Shown here: positions 9,525-18,972 of the stretch, piece after piece
Position numbering within the stretch: position 1 is the stretch's first letter
How the letters are laid out: every line of letters begins with the position of its first letter
From: an archaeon
GTDB lineage: Archaea > Thermoproteota > Nitrososphaeria > Nitrososphaerales > Gagatemarchaeaceae
Reading direction: 5' to 3'
NCBI GenBank assembly: GCA_016432545.1
Contig: CP066694.1
Span: forward strand, 434,001 to 498,000
DNA length: 64,000 nucleotides
Made by a program: the position numbers and the translations under genes
The notes under the pieces: generated by a model
What the model was told of the DNA's origin: nothing
Seen by the model: the letters and a program-made list of their open reading frames with translations, nothing else
The model's database searches: none

Positions 9525-10484
9525 ATGGCGCGAGCCCACGACGTCGCGGTCATGCACGACTTCTATGTCGACAGGCTCGTGTTCACGTCCGACCTTGGAG
9601 ACCTTACGGGAGCCATCGGCGCAAAGTCCAGGGAGGGGGGCGGAGGGATACATGGGGTCAAGCAGGCGGAGGTCAGGGGCGGGAACGCCGTCAACCTCGC
9701 ACATGCGCTCGCACGCCTGGGACTGAAGACTCTGCTGATCACCCACTGCGATCCGCCCCACGTGGGCATGCTCGAGGCTGCATTCGAGGGCCTCGACGCC
9801 GAGTTGAGGATCAAGGACGGTGAGCCGGGCCTGACGGTGGCGCTGGAGGGGAGGACGAACGTGATGCTCTCCGACCCCGGCCTCGCGGGCGAGTTCGGGC
9901 CCGAGATCCTTGGGCCGGAAGACTGGAAGGGCTTGAAGTCGGCGAAGGTGGTCTGCTCCGTCAACTGGGCCGCGAACAGCAAGGGGACCCAGCTCCTCAG
10001 AGGGCTGAGAAAGAGGCTGGGGCCCGATGCGCGGATCTTTGTCGACCCAGCGGACTTCCGGGACAGGGGTGGAGACGTTCGCGAGCTCTTCGATTCTATC
10101 AGGCGCGGGGGGACGGCAGACTGGGTGAGCATGAACGAGCAGGAGGCAGTCTTTGCTGCAGGGACACTGGGTATTGGGAGTGCTTCGCGGAGGGAGCTCT
10201 GCAGCGGCCTCGCGAGGTGGTTGGGCGTGTCGTTCGACCTGCACTGCGAGGATGCCTCCTACACAAGCAGCGGGAGCAAGGTCTTCGAGGCGAAGACTCC
10301 CCGAGCGAACCCTCTTCGCCTCACCGGCGCGGGCGATGTCTGGGACGCAGGCACGATCTTCTGCAGGCTAAGAGATGAAGCGGACGAGGCGAGACTGAGG
10401 TTCGCCAACAGGGCGGCGCGGCTGTACCTGGCATCGAAGGAGGGCCTTCCTCCGACCGAGTCCGAGGTGAGGAAGGCTCGGTGA
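9525..10484 (+). CDS. PfkB/ribokinase-family kinase
   Basis: 319 residues. Family marks: GGNAVNLAHALARLGLKTLLITH near the N-terminus (substrate binding) and the C-terminal LTGAGDVWDAGTIF signature, with the GAGD anion hole and catalytic Asp. PfkB enzymes phosphorylate sugars or nucleosides. The substrate cannot be inferred from these motifs. It directly follows the ACT-domain regulator and converges on the next gene with no gap. Confidence 0.85.
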   Translation: MARAHDVAVMHDFYVDRLVFTSDLGDLTGAIGAKSREGGGGIHGVKQAEVRGGNAVNLAHALARLGLKTLLITHCDPPHVGMLEAAFEGLDAELRIKDGEPGLTVALEGRTNVMLSDPGLAGEFGPEILGPEDWKGLKSAKVVCSVNWAANSKGTQLLRGLRKRLGPDARIFVDPADFRDRGGDVRELFDSIRRGGTADWVSMNEQEAVFAAGTLGIGSASRRELCSGLARWLGVSFDLHCEDASYTSSGSKVFEAKTPRANPLRLTGAGDVWDAGTIFCRLRDEADEARLRFANRAARLYLASKEGLPPTESEVRKAR

Positions 10485-11015
10485 CTACTTCTCGAGCATG
10501 CGCGAGAAGGTCCAGGACACCGTGCTCAGGATCTCGCTGAGCCTGGCCTTGTCCCTATAGTTCTCGACGGTAAGGCGTCCCACGAGTCCGTTCTTCTCCT
10601 CCACGTCGAAGCGCAGCTCGAGGCCCTTCGAGAGCTTCCCCGCCCTGACGAGCTCCTCGTCCTTCGTCTTCATTCCCTGCAGGATCTTGGTGACGAGGAA
10701 TGACTTGAACGGCGGGGTGGCCGCCTTCAGGCCGACGCCGCCGACCGGCTCTACAGAGACGCTGTCGGGAGTCACCGCAGCAGTCGCGATGACCTCTCCG
10801 CCCTTGTCGCGCTTGATCTCTCGGACTTCAGGTGCCTCCCTCGGCTCTGCCATCATCTCGATGGCAGGGCGGAAAGTGGATGCCCTCAGTGTAGCGTCGA
10901 CATACCCAAGCGTCTCCCTGAGCCTCCCGATCTCCTCCTCGTGCTCTGCTATCCTCTCCTCGAGCCAGAGCTTCAGTTCGGCGGCTTTCTTCAGTTCCAC
11001 GTCCCCGGAAGCCAT
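10485..11015 (-). CDS. Conserved archaeal protein of unknown function with N-terminal coiled coil
   Basis: 176 residues. Residues 1-45 are strongly helical and charged (KKAAELKLWLEERIAEHEEEIGRLRETLG), reading as a coiled coil. The rest is a predicted alpha/beta domain ending in a helix (LSEILSTVSWTFSRMLEK). No catalytic motif, signal peptide or membrane segment. Convergent with the PfkB kinase: the two stop codons are adjacent. I do not recognise the family. Confidence 0.6.
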   Translation of the reverse strand: MASGDVELKKAAELKLWLEERIAEHEEEIGRLRETLGYVDATLRASTFRPAIEMMAEPREAPEVREIKRDKGGEVIATAAVTPDSVSVEPVGGVGLKAATPPFKSFLVTKILQGMKTKDEELVRAGKLSKGLELRFDVEEKNGLVGRLTVENYRDKARLSEILSTVSWTFSRMLEK

Positions 11016-11122
11016 GGTTGCGCGGTCCTGAGCTGCGCACTAAAAAGATTAGCAGCGAGAGGGCCCATGATGGGAGGCGTGGGTGAAAGTGTTAAGACTC
11101 CAGGGCGGGCCGCCCGTGTCCC

Positions 11123-11851
11123 TTGCTGAGGCCGAAGCGTAGGACTGCGCTCGTCGCGGCCGCCTCATCTTTCGCGGCGGTCTACGCGGTACTCGGCCTT
11201 GTCCCGCTCTCCAAGCTGGTAGTAGGCGCCGGGTTCCTGTCGGCGAGCAAGGTCGTGGCCCCGATTGGAGGGATGGTCTTCGGGCCGGCCGTCGGAGGGC
11301 TCGCGGCCGTCGTCGGCGACTTCATCGACGTCGCGCTGGGGAGGATTGTCCTCGACGCGTTCGGGATTCCCATACTGGCCGCGGACGTGGCCATTGCCCT
11401 TACCGCTGGGCTTGCGTTCTCAGGAAGGAGGGTCGCCGCGGTGGTTGTGCCCGTCGCGGCCCTTGCCGTCTACGTCCTCGACCCCGTCTCGGTGCTGCTT
11501 GTCGCTGGGTTCCCGTTCGTTTGGTTCCACTCAGTCGGCTTCGTGCTGCTGGGCTTCGCCCTCCTCCTCGAGAAGAGGGGTGCGCTGTCGAGGCTGAGCC
11601 CGTTCTTCATAGGCGCGGTCGCGTTGTCTTCGGAGCTCTGCGGGCAACTTGTCGGCACTCTGGTCGGCCAGACCCTACAGGTTCAGGTCTACTCTCTGTT
11701 GAGCCCTGATGCCTGGGCTGCGAGGACTTCGATCGTCTTCTGGCTCTATCCTCCCGAGAGGTCGGTCTTCGCCGCCTTGTCGCTGCTGGTGGCGTACCCC
11801 GTGTTGAAGGCCCTGTCCAGGAAGGCCCCGGCGGATCCTAGAGTTTCCTGA
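11123..11851 (+). CDS. Multi-pass membrane protein resembling an ECF transporter S-component
   Basis: 242 residues with about six hydrophobic segments from the N-terminus (ALVAAASSFAAVYAVLGLVPL) onward. The VVAPIGGMVFGPAVGGLAAVVGDFID stretch is the G-rich helix pair common in ECF-type vitamin S-components. No energising A or T component is adjacent. The start is a TTG; the upstream GTG is in another frame. Substrate unknown. Its 3' end overlaps the next, convergent gene by 14 nt. Confidence 0.6.
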   Translation: MLRPKRRTALVAAASSFAAVYAVLGLVPLSKLVVGAGFLSASKVVAPIGGMVFGPAVGGLAAVVGDFIDVALGRIVLDAFGIPILAADVAIALTAGLAFSGRRVAAVVVPVAALAVYVLDPVSVLLVAGFPFVWFHSVGFVLLGFALLLEKRGALSRLSPFFIGAVALSSELCGQLVGTLVGQTLQVQVYSLLSPDAWAARTSIVFWLYPPERSVFAALSLLVAYPVLKALSRKAPADPRVS

Positions 11852-12848
11852 TGATCGCCCTGGCCATCTCTCTGGTGCCCGATTTGCCGCCGAGGTCGTA
11901 GGTGAGATGGGTCCCCTCCTTCATCACCGCATGGGTCGCGCCAAAGATGGCCTTCGCTGCCCTCTTCTCTCCGAGGTAGTCCAGCATCCACGCGCCCGAG
12001 AGGATCGTGGCCGTAGGATTCACCTTGTCCTTGCCTGCGTACTTGGGAGTGCTGCCGTGCGCGGGCTCGAACATGGCGTAGCCGTCACCGAAGTTCCCAG
12101 AGTAGACGACGCCGATGCTCCCGACGAGCCCCGAGGCCTCTTCTGACATGATGTCCATGAACAGGTTGGTCCCGACGATGACGGACCGATTGAACCTCTG
12201 GGGATTCTTCACCAGCTGCTGAGCGAAGTTGTCGATGAAGAGGTCCTCGAGCTCGACCCCTTTGTGGGCCTTGGCTACGCCCCTGACGGAGTCAAGGAAC
12301 ATGGTGTCGGTGACCTTCAGGATGTTGGCTTTCGAGATGGCAAAGACCTTCTTCCACCCCCTCCTGTCAGCCTCCTCGAATGCGAACTTGGCGACCTTCG
12401 TGGACTTGTCTTTCGTGATCAGCCTGATGGCAATCGAGACGTCGTCCGAGAGCTTGTGCTCTATCCCGGCATACAGGCCTTCGGTCGCCTCCCTGACAAG
12501 CACGAAGTCTACGTCGCCGAGGGGCCCTTTCTGTCCGGGGAAGGTCTTGACCGGTCTGACGTTCGCATAGAGATTGAAACGCTGGCGGATGCTGACAGCG
12601 ACGCTCCGAGGCGTGCCTGGAATCGGGAGAGTCGTGGTCGGGCCCTTGAGGCAGCAGTCAGCCGACTCGAGGACCTTCCATGAGGCGTCTGGGACGAAGG
12701 TCGGGCCCTTGCTCTTTTCCCACCATTCAGACCCGGCTTCGCAGGTAAGAAATTCCGCGGATGTCCCCGCAGCTTTCAGGACTTCAAGGGTCGCTCCGAC
12801 CAGCTCGGGGCCGGTCCCGTCCCCCTTGATCACTGCGACCTTCTTCAA
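11838..12848 (-). CDS. NAD(P)-dependent isocitrate/isopropylmalate dehydrogenase family enzyme
   Basis: 336 residues. The N-terminus ([14 protein letters not shown]), [24 protein letters not shown] and C-terminal [25 protein letters not shown] are signatures of the beta-decarboxylating dehydrogenase family. It could be NAD-dependent isocitrate dehydrogenase (TCA cycle), 3-isopropylmalate dehydrogenase (leucine) or a relative. No leuC/leuD or aconitase gene lies nearby to decide. The length is in the short NAD-dependent range. I favour isocitrate dehydrogenase because of the [16 protein letters not shown] stretch, at modest confidence. Confidence 0.8.
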   Translation of the reverse strand: MKKVAVIKGDGTGPELVGATLEVLKAAGTSAEFLTCEAGSEWWEKSKGPTFVPDASWKVLESADCCLKGPTTTLPIPGTPRSVAVSIRQRFNLYANVRPVKTFPGQKGPLGDVDFVLVREATEGLYAGIEHKLSDDVSIAIRLITKDKSTKVAKFAFEEADRRGWKKVFAISKANILKVTDTMFLDSVRGVAKAHKGVELEDLFIDNFAQQLVKNPQRFNRSVIVGTNLFMDIMSEEASGLVGSIGVVYSGNFGDGYAMFEPAHGSTPKYAGKDKVNPTATILSGAWMLDYLGEKRAAKAIFGATHAVMKEGTHLTYDLGGKSGTREMARAIIRKL

Positions 12849-12893
12849 GCGGAGGCCGCGGGGCTCAGGACGGGCTTAAACGCTTCGATGGAG

Positions 12894-13175
12894 CTAGCCT
12901 TCAATCTTGAAATCGTGATGCCTCCGCACAGCCGCCTCCCGCACTATGACCGAGTCGACCCGTGCGCGCGGGGGCCCCCTCCTCGCCCACTCCACCAGAA
13001 GAGCCACGTCGTATGGTTCCCCCTCCAGGTGCGCCTGTACGGAACCGTCGGCCAGGTTCTTGACCCATCCCCTCACCCCGTGCTGGGAGGCGAGGCGGGC
13101 CATCGAGGCCCTGAAGAGGACGCCGTGCACAAGGCCGTCGATGATCAGCATCTTTGCCACCTTCATCCAGGCCAC
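12894..13175 (-). CDS. Acylphosphatase
   Basis: 93 residues. The motif GLVHGVLFRASM holds the phosphate-binding loop and catalytic arginine (usual form GxVQGVxFR), and GVRGWVKNLADGSVQAHLEG holds the catalytic asparagine. Acylphosphatases hydrolyse acyl phosphates such as acetyl phosphate. The GTG at 13175 or the ATG at 13166 could be the start. The His in place of the common Gln in the loop is a mild variation. Confidence 0.88.
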   Translation of the reverse strand: MAWMKVAKMLIIDGLVHGVLFRASMARLASQHGVRGWVKNLADGSVQAHLEGEPYDVALLVEWARRGPPRARVDSVIVREAAVRRHHDFKIEG

Positions 13176-13271
13176 CGGCCGGGACGAGGCGCGTGTTTCA
13201 AGCTGACGGGGGGCCGGGCCACGTGGAGGCGTAGGTCAACCGATAAATATGGAGAGCGGGCTCGAAGGGGC

Positions 13272-13586
13272 ATGTCCGAAGTCAAGGTGGAAGCGACTGC
13301 CATCGAGGCTGAGATGTCTAAGATCATCGACCCGGAGCTCGGAAGGCCCATCACGGATCTGAAACTCATCGACAAGGTGCAGGTGGACGGCGGGCACGTG
13401 GACCTCGAGTTTCACCTGACAGCCCAATACTGTCCTCCCGTCTTCGCCTTGAAGATCGCCAGCGACATAAAGAAAGGGCTCCTCGCAGTGAATGGTGTGA
13501 AGGACGCGAAGGTCACCCTCAGGGGGCACTACCTCGCCGATGCGGTCAACAAGCAGGTCAACAAGCCTGCTCCAGTCCCACAGTAG
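13272..13586 (+). CDS. MIP18/DUF59-family Fe-S assembly protein (SufT-like)
   Basis: 104 residues. The frame is open further upstream, but that part lies antisense to the acylphosphatase. The ATG at 13272 sits about 26 nt after an ATAAATAT box (13242-13249), which fixes the start. Motifs DPELGRPITDLKLIDKV, LTAQYCPPVFAL (conserved Cys) and the tail of the DUF59 fold are intact. DUF59 proteins help deliver or assemble Fe-S clusters. No suf genes are adjacent. Confidence 0.85.
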   Translation: MSEVKVEATAIEAEMSKIIDPELGRPITDLKLIDKVQVDGGHVDLEFHLTAQYCPPVFALKIASDIKKGLLAVNGVKDAKVTLRGHYLADAVNKQVNKPAPVPQ

Positions 13587-13635
13587 CCCCTGAAGATCAG
13601 TCAAAGCATATAGAGAACTCGGACTTCTATAGAGT

Positions 13636-14628
13636 GTGAACGCCCGCAAGGTGCTGGAGATGGGGGGAGGGACGTATCTCGTCTCGATTCCAAAGGCGTG
13701 GGCGAAGAAGAACGGGATCACGAAGGGCGCCACGGTCTCGGTGGAAGAGCTCTCGGGCAGGAAGCTGCTCCTGAGACCCATCGAAGATGTCCAGGAGAAG
13801 CCAAAGGAGGTCGTGATCGAGTACCCCGGAGAAGACCTCGCCCAGGTGAGGAACGACCTCACTGGAGCATACCTGTTGGGTTACGACGTGATAAGGATCC
13901 AGGGGCGGAACGTGATCTCGAGAGAAGACAGGGCGGGGATCAAAGCCACGATGGGGAGGCTCGTGGGATTGGAGATCATGGACGAGGACTCGAAGAGGAT
14001 GACCGTTCAGTTCCTCCTGGAGTCCTCGGCGATCGTGCCCGAGAGGATCGTGAGGAGGATGTCGGGCCTCCTCGAGGGGATGCTCAGGGACACGCTGGAG
14101 GGCCTCGCAAAGGGGGACAGGAAGCTACTGGCGATCGTCGGAGAGAGGGACGACGAGGTCGACAGATTGTACTTCCTCCTGGTGAGGGCGACGAGGGACG
14201 CGATAATCAGACCGGGGGTAGCAGAGAGCTACGGCCTGACGCCCGTCGACGTGCTTGACTACAGGGTGGTCGCCAGCTTCCTCGAGAGCGTGGGCGACGC
14301 GGTTACGGAGCTCTCCAAGAGGCTCAACGCGTCCCCCACTTCGAAGCAGGCCTCCAGGGCATATGGTTCGTGCGTCTCTCGATTGATTGAGATGAACGAG
14401 CTGGCCACCAAGGCTTTCATCTCGAGGCGCGCCGGGAGGCTCGGATCGCCGAACCTGAAGGTTCAGAGCCTTGCTGGAGAAGTGAACGCGCTGATAGCGG
14501 AGGCCTCCTCAAGGCAGGGCGGAGAAGGGAGCGGAGTCGCGGAGATCCTGGGCTCGCTGGACAGGGTCAGCAAACTTCTGGTGGACGTCTCCGACCTGGC
14601 AGTTATCACACACGCCACAGCGCAGTAG
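13636..14628 (+). CDS. PhoU-family phosphate regulator with N-terminal SpoVT/AbrB domain
   Basis: 330 residues, GTG start about 27 nt after a GCATATAG box (13605-13612). Residues 1-45 (RKVLEMGGGTYLVSIPKAWAKKNGITKGATVSV) are a swapped-hairpin SpoVT/AbrB DNA-binding domain. The rest is the paired PhoU three-helix bundle. This fusion is typical of archaeal phosphate-uptake regulators. No pst transporter genes are next to it, so its targets lie elsewhere. Confidence 0.85.
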   Translation: MNARKVLEMGGGTYLVSIPKAWAKKNGITKGATVSVEELSGRKLLLRPIEDVQEKPKEVVIEYPGEDLAQVRNDLTGAYLLGYDVIRIQGRNVISREDRAGIKATMGRLVGLEIMDEDSKRMTVQFLLESSAIVPERIVRRMSGLLEGMLRDTLEGLAKGDRKLLAIVGERDDEVDRLYFLLVRATRDAIIRPGVAESYGLTPVDVLDYRVVASFLESVGDAVTELSKRLNASPTSKQASRAYGSCVSRLIEMNELATKAFISRRAGRLGSPNLKVQSLAGEVNALIAEASSRQGGEGSGVAEILGSLDRVSKLLVDVSDLAVITHATAQ

Positions 14629-14697
14629 GTTCGGTGCCCGATGAAGAAGGCGATTCCTGCCAGCAACGCTTAATTATAGAAATCGTTCGGCTGCAAT

Positions 14698-16314
14698 ATG
14701 CCGAGATATCTCTTCGTGACTGGAGGGGTGATGTCAGGCCTCGGCAAGGGCATTACAACCTCCTCGGTTGCGAAGCTTCTCCAGCTCTCTGGCTTGAAGG
14801 TAAGTTGCCTCAAGATCGACCCCTACTTGAACTTCGATGCCGGTACGATGAACCCGTACACCCACGGGGAGGTCTTCGTGACGGACGATGGAGGCGAGAC
14901 CGACATGGACCTCGGCAACTACGAGCGCTTCCTGAACGTCAACATGACAAGGTCCAACAACATCACGACAGGCCAGATCTACAAGAAGGTGATCGACGAA
15001 GAGAGGAAGGGCCGGTTCCTCGGGAAGTCTGTGCAGATCATCCCGCACATAACTGATGAAATTAAGCGCAGGATTCGCGAGCTGGCCGCTGCAGAGAGGG
15101 TCGACATCCTAGTCGTCGAGTGCGGGGGCACCGTGGGCGACATTGAGAGCCTGCCCTTCCTGGAGGCTTTCAGGCAGATGAGGATGGAGGAGGGCTGGGG
15201 ACGCACTCTGTTCATGCACGTCAGCCTCGCCCCAGAGCTCTCGGTCGTAGGGGAGATGAAGACCAAGCCGACCCAGCACAGCGTTCAGGAGATGAGGAGG
15301 ATTGGCATCCAGCCGGACGTCGCCGTGATTCGCGGCACCAGGCCCCTGCCCAAGGAGGCCAAAGAGAAGATCTCCCTCTTCACCAGCGTCCCGCTCGGGA
15401 GCGTGATATCAGACCCCGACGTGGCCTCGATCTACGAGGTTCCCAGGCTACTCGCGAAGGAGGGCATACTGAAGCCCGTCCTGAAGCAGCTGGGCACGAA
15501 GTCGAGGCCTAAGATGTCGAAGTGGAACGGCGTCGCCAGGAGGTTCGTCGGAAAGAGGAGGGAAGTAGACATAGCCCTCATCGGGAAGTACGCCAGCCTC
15601 TCCGACAGCTACGTGAGCGTCAACCAGGCTCTCGCCCACGCGGCGGCCGCGAAGGGGGTCAGGGCGAAGATTTCGTGGATCGAGTCGGAAGAGCTCGAGT
15701 CAGACCCGTCAAAACTGAAGCTCGTCGAAGCTCAGGACGGGATCGTCCTTCCTCAAGGTTTCGGGAGCCGGGGGATCGAAGGAAAGATTGCCGCCGCCAA
15801 CCACGCAAGAGTGAAACAGATACCGTTCCTTGGGCTCTGCTTCGGGTTTCAGCTGGCGACGGTCGCTTTCGCAAGGAACGTCCTCGGATTCGAGGACGCC
15901 AACACGACTGAGGTGGCGCCGGAGACGAGGCATCCTGTGATTGACCTCCTCCCCGAACAGAAGAATGTCTCGGACCTCGGAGGAACGATGAGGCTGGGCG
16001 GGCACGATGTCTTCCTGGAAAGGCCAAGCCGGGCCTATGAGATCTATCGGAGCGCGAAGATCCGTGAGAGGCACAGGCACAGGTTCGAAGTCAATCAGAA
16101 GTACCTGAAGGCGATGGGCGAAAGGGGCCTGAAGTACTCGGCGTTCAGCGACGGCGGGAAACGGGCCGAGATCCTCGAGCTCGAAGGCCATCCGTTCTAC
16201 ATGGGGACGCAGTTCCATCCGGAGTACGTCAGCAGGCCCGAGCGCCCGGAGCCGATCTACTTGGCCTTCTTGGAGGCGTGCGCATCGGCCCCTCGTCGAA
16301 AGAGATCCTCGTAG
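14698..16314 (+). CDS. pyrG: CTP synthase
   Basis: 538 residues. N-terminal amidoligase domain: [20 protein letters not shown] (P-loop), [34 protein letters not shown]-terminal glutamine amidotransferase: [10 protein letters not shown] with the catalytic Cys, and [15 protein letters not shown] with the His-Glu pair. Makes CTP from UTP, ATP and glutamine. A TTAATTATA box (14670-14678) lies about 24 nt before the ATG. The 3' end overlaps the convergent ThiR gene by 58 nt. Confidence 0.97.
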   Translation: MPRYLFVTGGVMSGLGKGITTSSVAKLLQLSGLKVSCLKIDPYLNFDAGTMNPYTHGEVFVTDDGGETDMDLGNYERFLNVNMTRSNNITTGQIYKKVIDEERKGRFLGKSVQIIPHITDEIKRRIRELAAAERVDILVVECGGTVGDIESLPFLEAFRQMRMEEGWGRTLFMHVSLAPELSVVGEMKTKPTQHSVQEMRRIGIQPDVAVIRGTRPLPKEAKEKISLFTSVPLGSVISDPDVASIYEVPRLLAKEGILKPVLKQLGTKSRPKMSKWNGVARRFVGKRREVDIALIGKYASLSDSYVSVNQALAHAAAAKGVRAKISWIESEELESDPSKLKLVEAQDGIVLPQGFGSRGIEGKIAAANHARVKQIPFLGLCFGFQLATVAFARNVLGFEDANTTEVAPETRHPVIDLLPEQKNVSDLGGTMRLGGHDVFLERPSRAYEIYRSAKIRERHRHRFEVNQKYLKAMGERGLKYSAFSDGGKRAEILELEGHPFYMGTQFHPEYVSRPERPEPIYLAFLEACASAPRRKRSS

Positions 16315-17255
16315 GCATCAGAGACCCTGACCGCCAGCGTCGCTACCTCTCTCGCGCTCCTTCCGAAGAGGTAGGTGCTGGGCTCAATCCCCTCGCCGCC
16401 GCGGTCTACCACTGCCCAGAAGTCCGTCGCAGGGGCCTTGAGCCTCCGCTCGAGCGCAGCGGTGGCTGGGTCCCCTTCACCCCTCACGGACCGGCTCGAG
16501 ACCTCGATGCTCTGCACGCGGGTTGTCGAGAGCGCACTCTTCATCTCGTTGTCGTAGAGCAGGTTGATGCAGGCTCTGAACTCCGGCCGCCTTCTCCTGG
16601 CAGTGAGCAAGAACTTCGACAAGTGGCTCGACGCACCTGCGGCGGGCGGAAGCACGCTCATGGCCCGGCCCTTGACGCGGACGATCCGCCCGGGGACAGC
16701 CACCACATCGTCTGGCGAGTCCGAGTCGAAGGCCAGGGAGGCCAGGTTCGCAGAGACCTGCGGGACTACCAGCGGGAAGGTGGCCGATGATTCGAGAATG
16801 CGGACGGCAGCCGAGACCTCAGCTACGCCGAGGGACCTCTTCTTCTCTACAGCCCCGTAAAGCTCGATGCAGACCTCGCAGTCGGCGAGGCCCGGATGGT
16901 CTGCCCTGTGCGGTCCGCACACGGACCCTGCCCCTAACAGTCCGGTCCAGATCGAGGTGAGGGCCTCGACGCCCTGTACCGGGCCGGCCAGGACCCCTTC
17001 CGAGATCCGTCCCACGTTCTCGTCAGCCTCCTTTCGGGACACCGAGAAACGCTCGAGGGTCGCGTAAGGCTTCTCTCCTTTTGATGAGAGGTAGTTGCTC
17101 ACGGATGCCTGGGTGACACCGAGCAGGCTGGATATCCTGCTCTGCGACAGTCCCATGGACCGCAGGCGTCTCGCCACGAGAATCCTCATTGCGGGAAGAT
17201 AAGACTCGACCATTAGTTCGTCCGGGGGCTGCAATCCTATAATCGACTTATTCAC
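16257..17255 (-). CDS. ThiR: HTH and ThiN-domain thiamine regulator
   Basis: 332 residues as drawn. The N-terminal HTH (RILVARRLRSMGLSQSRISSLLGVTQASVSNYLSS) is followed by a cysteine-containing linker (SVCGPHRADHPGLADCEVC) and a C-terminal ThiN-like domain. ThiN is thiamine-phosphate synthase in ThiD-ThiN fusions and serves as the ligand-sensing domain in archaeal ThiR repressors. It faces an ECF-type transporter across a very short gap, which fits a thiamine repressor with its target. The GTG at 17255 lies inside the promoter; TTG 17234 or ATG 17213 (MVESYLP) is a better start. Confidence 0.8.
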   Translation of the reverse strand: MNKSIIGLQPPDELMVESYLPAMRILVARRLRSMGLSQSRISSLLGVTQASVSNYLSSKGEKPYATLERFSVSRKEADENVGRISEGVLAGPVQGVEALTSIWTGLLGAGSVCGPHRADHPGLADCEVCIELYGAVEKKRSLGVAEVSAAVRILESSATFPLVVPQVSANLASLAFDSDSPDDVVAVPGRIVRVKGRAMSVLPPAAGASSHLSKFLLTARRRRPEFRACINLLYDNEMKSALSTTRVQSIEVSSRSVRGEGDPATAALERRLKAPATDFWAVVDRGGEGIEPSTYLFGRSAREVATLAVRVSDAYEDLFRRGADAHASKKAK

Positions 17256-17266
17256 CAGTTTATAAG
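17247..17266. promoter_or_regulatory. Shared bidirectional TATA/operator between ThiR and the ECF gene
   Basis: The sequence is CTTAT, ten bases, ATAAG: an inverted repeat whose right half (TTTATAAG read +, CTTATAAA read -) can act as a TATA box on both strands. Starts placed about 26 nt away on each side would be GTG 17289 (+) and near TTG 17234 (-). Repressor binding here would block both promoters. Inference from sequence layout. Confidence 0.45.
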
Positions 17267-17267
17267 G

Positions 17268-17870
17268 GTGGTCGGACAGGCGAGCAGAGTGGGTTCAGGC
17301 CAGGATCCCCCCGGCGGAAAGAGGCACCCCGGCCCCGCAGTAGCCCTCTCTGTGGTAACAGTCTTCTCGTCTCTCATCGCGCTGGCGACCTTCCTTTCGA
17401 TCAAACTGCCCGAGCCGCTCGGAGAGATTACCTGGGCCCCGCCGATCTATCTAGCCCTGGCCGTCCTCGCAGGGGCCAGGCCCGGATTCGCCGCGACAGC
17501 GATAGGGTCATTCGTCGGCGAGTCGCTGAACATCACCTACCTAGGGTGGCCCGCCATCTATGCGCCGGGCATCGTGTGGGCAAGAGCCCCGGAGGCGCTC
17601 ATCGTAGCCTGGGCGAGCAAGAGGGGCACCAAGACCCTTGTAGCTGCGATGGTCGGAGCGACGGTCTTTGAGACGCTGGCCTTCTTCCTCCCCGATTGGG
17701 CCTTCTACACCTACGGCCTCTTCGGGTACGGATCGCCGACGGACGTGACTTCAGGTTTCTACGCTGCGAGCATAGACTTTCTGACCCTCCTCGACTTGGC
17801 ATTCATTCCGGTCGCCCTGATCCTCGTCAAGGCAGCCGGGCCAGCCTTCAAGAGGCTCGGGTTCGACTAG
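17268..17870 (+). CDS. ECF transporter S-component, probably thiamine or precursor uptake
   Basis: Up to 200 residues. About five or six membrane segments (VALSVVTVFSSLIALATFLSI, AGARPGFAATAIGSFVGESLN, TLVAAMVGATVFETLAFFL, SIDFLTLLDLAFIPVALILV). The S-component style helix AGARPGFAATAIGSFVGE binds the vitamin side. The divergent ThiR regulator suggests thiamine or its pyrimidine/thiazole precursors as substrate; this is inference. No A or T component is present. GTG 17289, about 27 nt after the TATA box, is the likely true start (193 residues). Confidence 0.65.
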   Translation: MVGQASRVGSGQDPPGGKRHPGPAVALSVVTVFSSLIALATFLSIKLPEPLGEITWAPPIYLALAVLAGARPGFAATAIGSFVGESLNITYLGWPAIYAPGIVWARAPEALIVAWASKRGTKTLVAAMVGATVFETLAFFLPDWAFYTYGLFGYGSPTDVTSGFYAASIDFLTLLDLAFIPVALILVKAAGPAFKRLGFD

Positions 17871-17889
17871 GTCTCCGTCGTTGCGCCCA

Positions 17890-18927
17890 ATGGGCAAGGC
17901 CGGGGTCTCGTTCATGAGAGACGCGATCTTCCCCAACCTGGGCTCGAGAAGCCCCCGCGTACTTGTGGGGCCGGGGAGAGGGCTCGACAACGCCGTCGTG
18001 GCCCTGAGGGGAAGGGACGTGATGATAGCGACCGTGGACCCCATTTCGATGGTCCCTTCGCTCGGGCCCGAACTCTCGGCGTGGCTCAGCGTCCACCTGA
18101 TTGCCTCTGACTACTTCGCCTCTGGGACGAGCCCGACCTTCGCCACTTTCAGCTACAACTTTCCGCGCGCGATGGCGGGATCGGAGAGGGGCGGCTATCT
18201 GCGCGCGGTCGGCCGAGAGTGCGGCAAGCTCGGAGTTTCGATAATAGGCGGGCACACGGGCAGTTATCCAGGGGCTGCGTTCACCGTCGTGGGCGCAGGC
18301 TCGATGCTGGGCTTCGCCAGGCGAGGGGGGTTCGTCACACCTGCGATGGCAAGGGCAGGGGATGCGGTCCTGATGACAAAGCATGCGGCAATCGAGGGTG
18401 CCGCCACGCTCGCGCTCTCCTTCCCGGAGAGGGCCAGAGAACGAGTGGGCAAAGGCCTGGCCGTAAAGGCGGAGAGGATGATACGACTCTGTTCGACGGT
18501 CAGGGACTCCGTCGTGGCCGCTAGGGAGGGGCTCGGGGAGGGGGCTGTCACTTCGATGCACGACGCGACCGAGGGCGGGGTGATCGGGGGCCTGGAGGAG
18601 ATGGCGGCTGCATCAAAGAAGGCGTTCGTGGTAGAAGAAGAGGCCATACCAGTATCGCCGGCCGCGAAGGCGGTGTGCGCCGAGTTCGGCCTCGACCCGT
18701 TGAGGACCCTCGGGGAAGGGGCGCTGCTCATCACTTGCTCGCCGGATAGCGTTGGTGGCCTCAAGGCAAGGATGGCCAGGGCCCGAATCGCGGTGGCGGA
18801 GTTGGGGGCCGTGAGGGCCGGGCGGGGGCTACTTCTCAGGCGGAAGGGAGGAGGCGAGAGCCTGGAGGGCCCGGTGGACGACCGCTATTGGGAGGCCTAC
18901 GCTAGAGCCTCAAAGGGCCGCAACTAA
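17890..18927 (+). CDS. AIR synthase-related protein (ThiL/HypE/PurM superfamily)
   Basis: About 345 residues. GPGRGLDNAVVALRGRDVMIATVDPISMVPS at the N-terminus and MHDATEGGVIGGLEEMA in the middle are the ATP-binding features of the PurM/ThiL/HypE superfamily. Located 19 nt after the ECF S-component in the ThiR locus, it could act in thiamine metabolism (ThiL phosphorylates thiamine monophosphate). The motif set resembles the archaeal AIR-synthase-related group more than classic ThiL. TTG 17881 is an alternative start. Confidence 0.7.
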   Translation: MGKAGVSFMRDAIFPNLGSRSPRVLVGPGRGLDNAVVALRGRDVMIATVDPISMVPSLGPELSAWLSVHLIASDYFASGTSPTFATFSYNFPRAMAGSERGGYLRAVGRECGKLGVSIIGGHTGSYPGAAFTVVGAGSMLGFARRGGFVTPAMARAGDAVLMTKHAAIEGAATLALSFPERARERVGKGLAVKAERMIRLCSTVRDSVVAAREGLGEGAVTSMHDATEGGVIGGLEEMAAASKKAFVVEEEAIPVSPAAKAVCAEFGLDPLRTLGEGALLITCSPDSVGGLKARMARARIAVAELGAVRAGRGLLLRRKGGGESLEGPVDDRYWEAYARASKGRN

Positions 18928-18972
18928 CGAGATTCTTTCAAATAACAACGCCTGAGGGGACCCACAGTAAGT

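Noticed and set aside
12888-13271. N-terminal extension of the SufT-like protein
   Set aside because: The extended frame runs antisense to a clear acylphosphatase, and the TATA box and ATG at 13272 define a normal-sized DUF59 protein.
14629-14697. Possible tRNA in intergenic gaps
   Set aside because: Checked the gaps over about 60 bases here and elsewhere; no cloverleaf arms or GTTCRA T-loop in a suitable setting.
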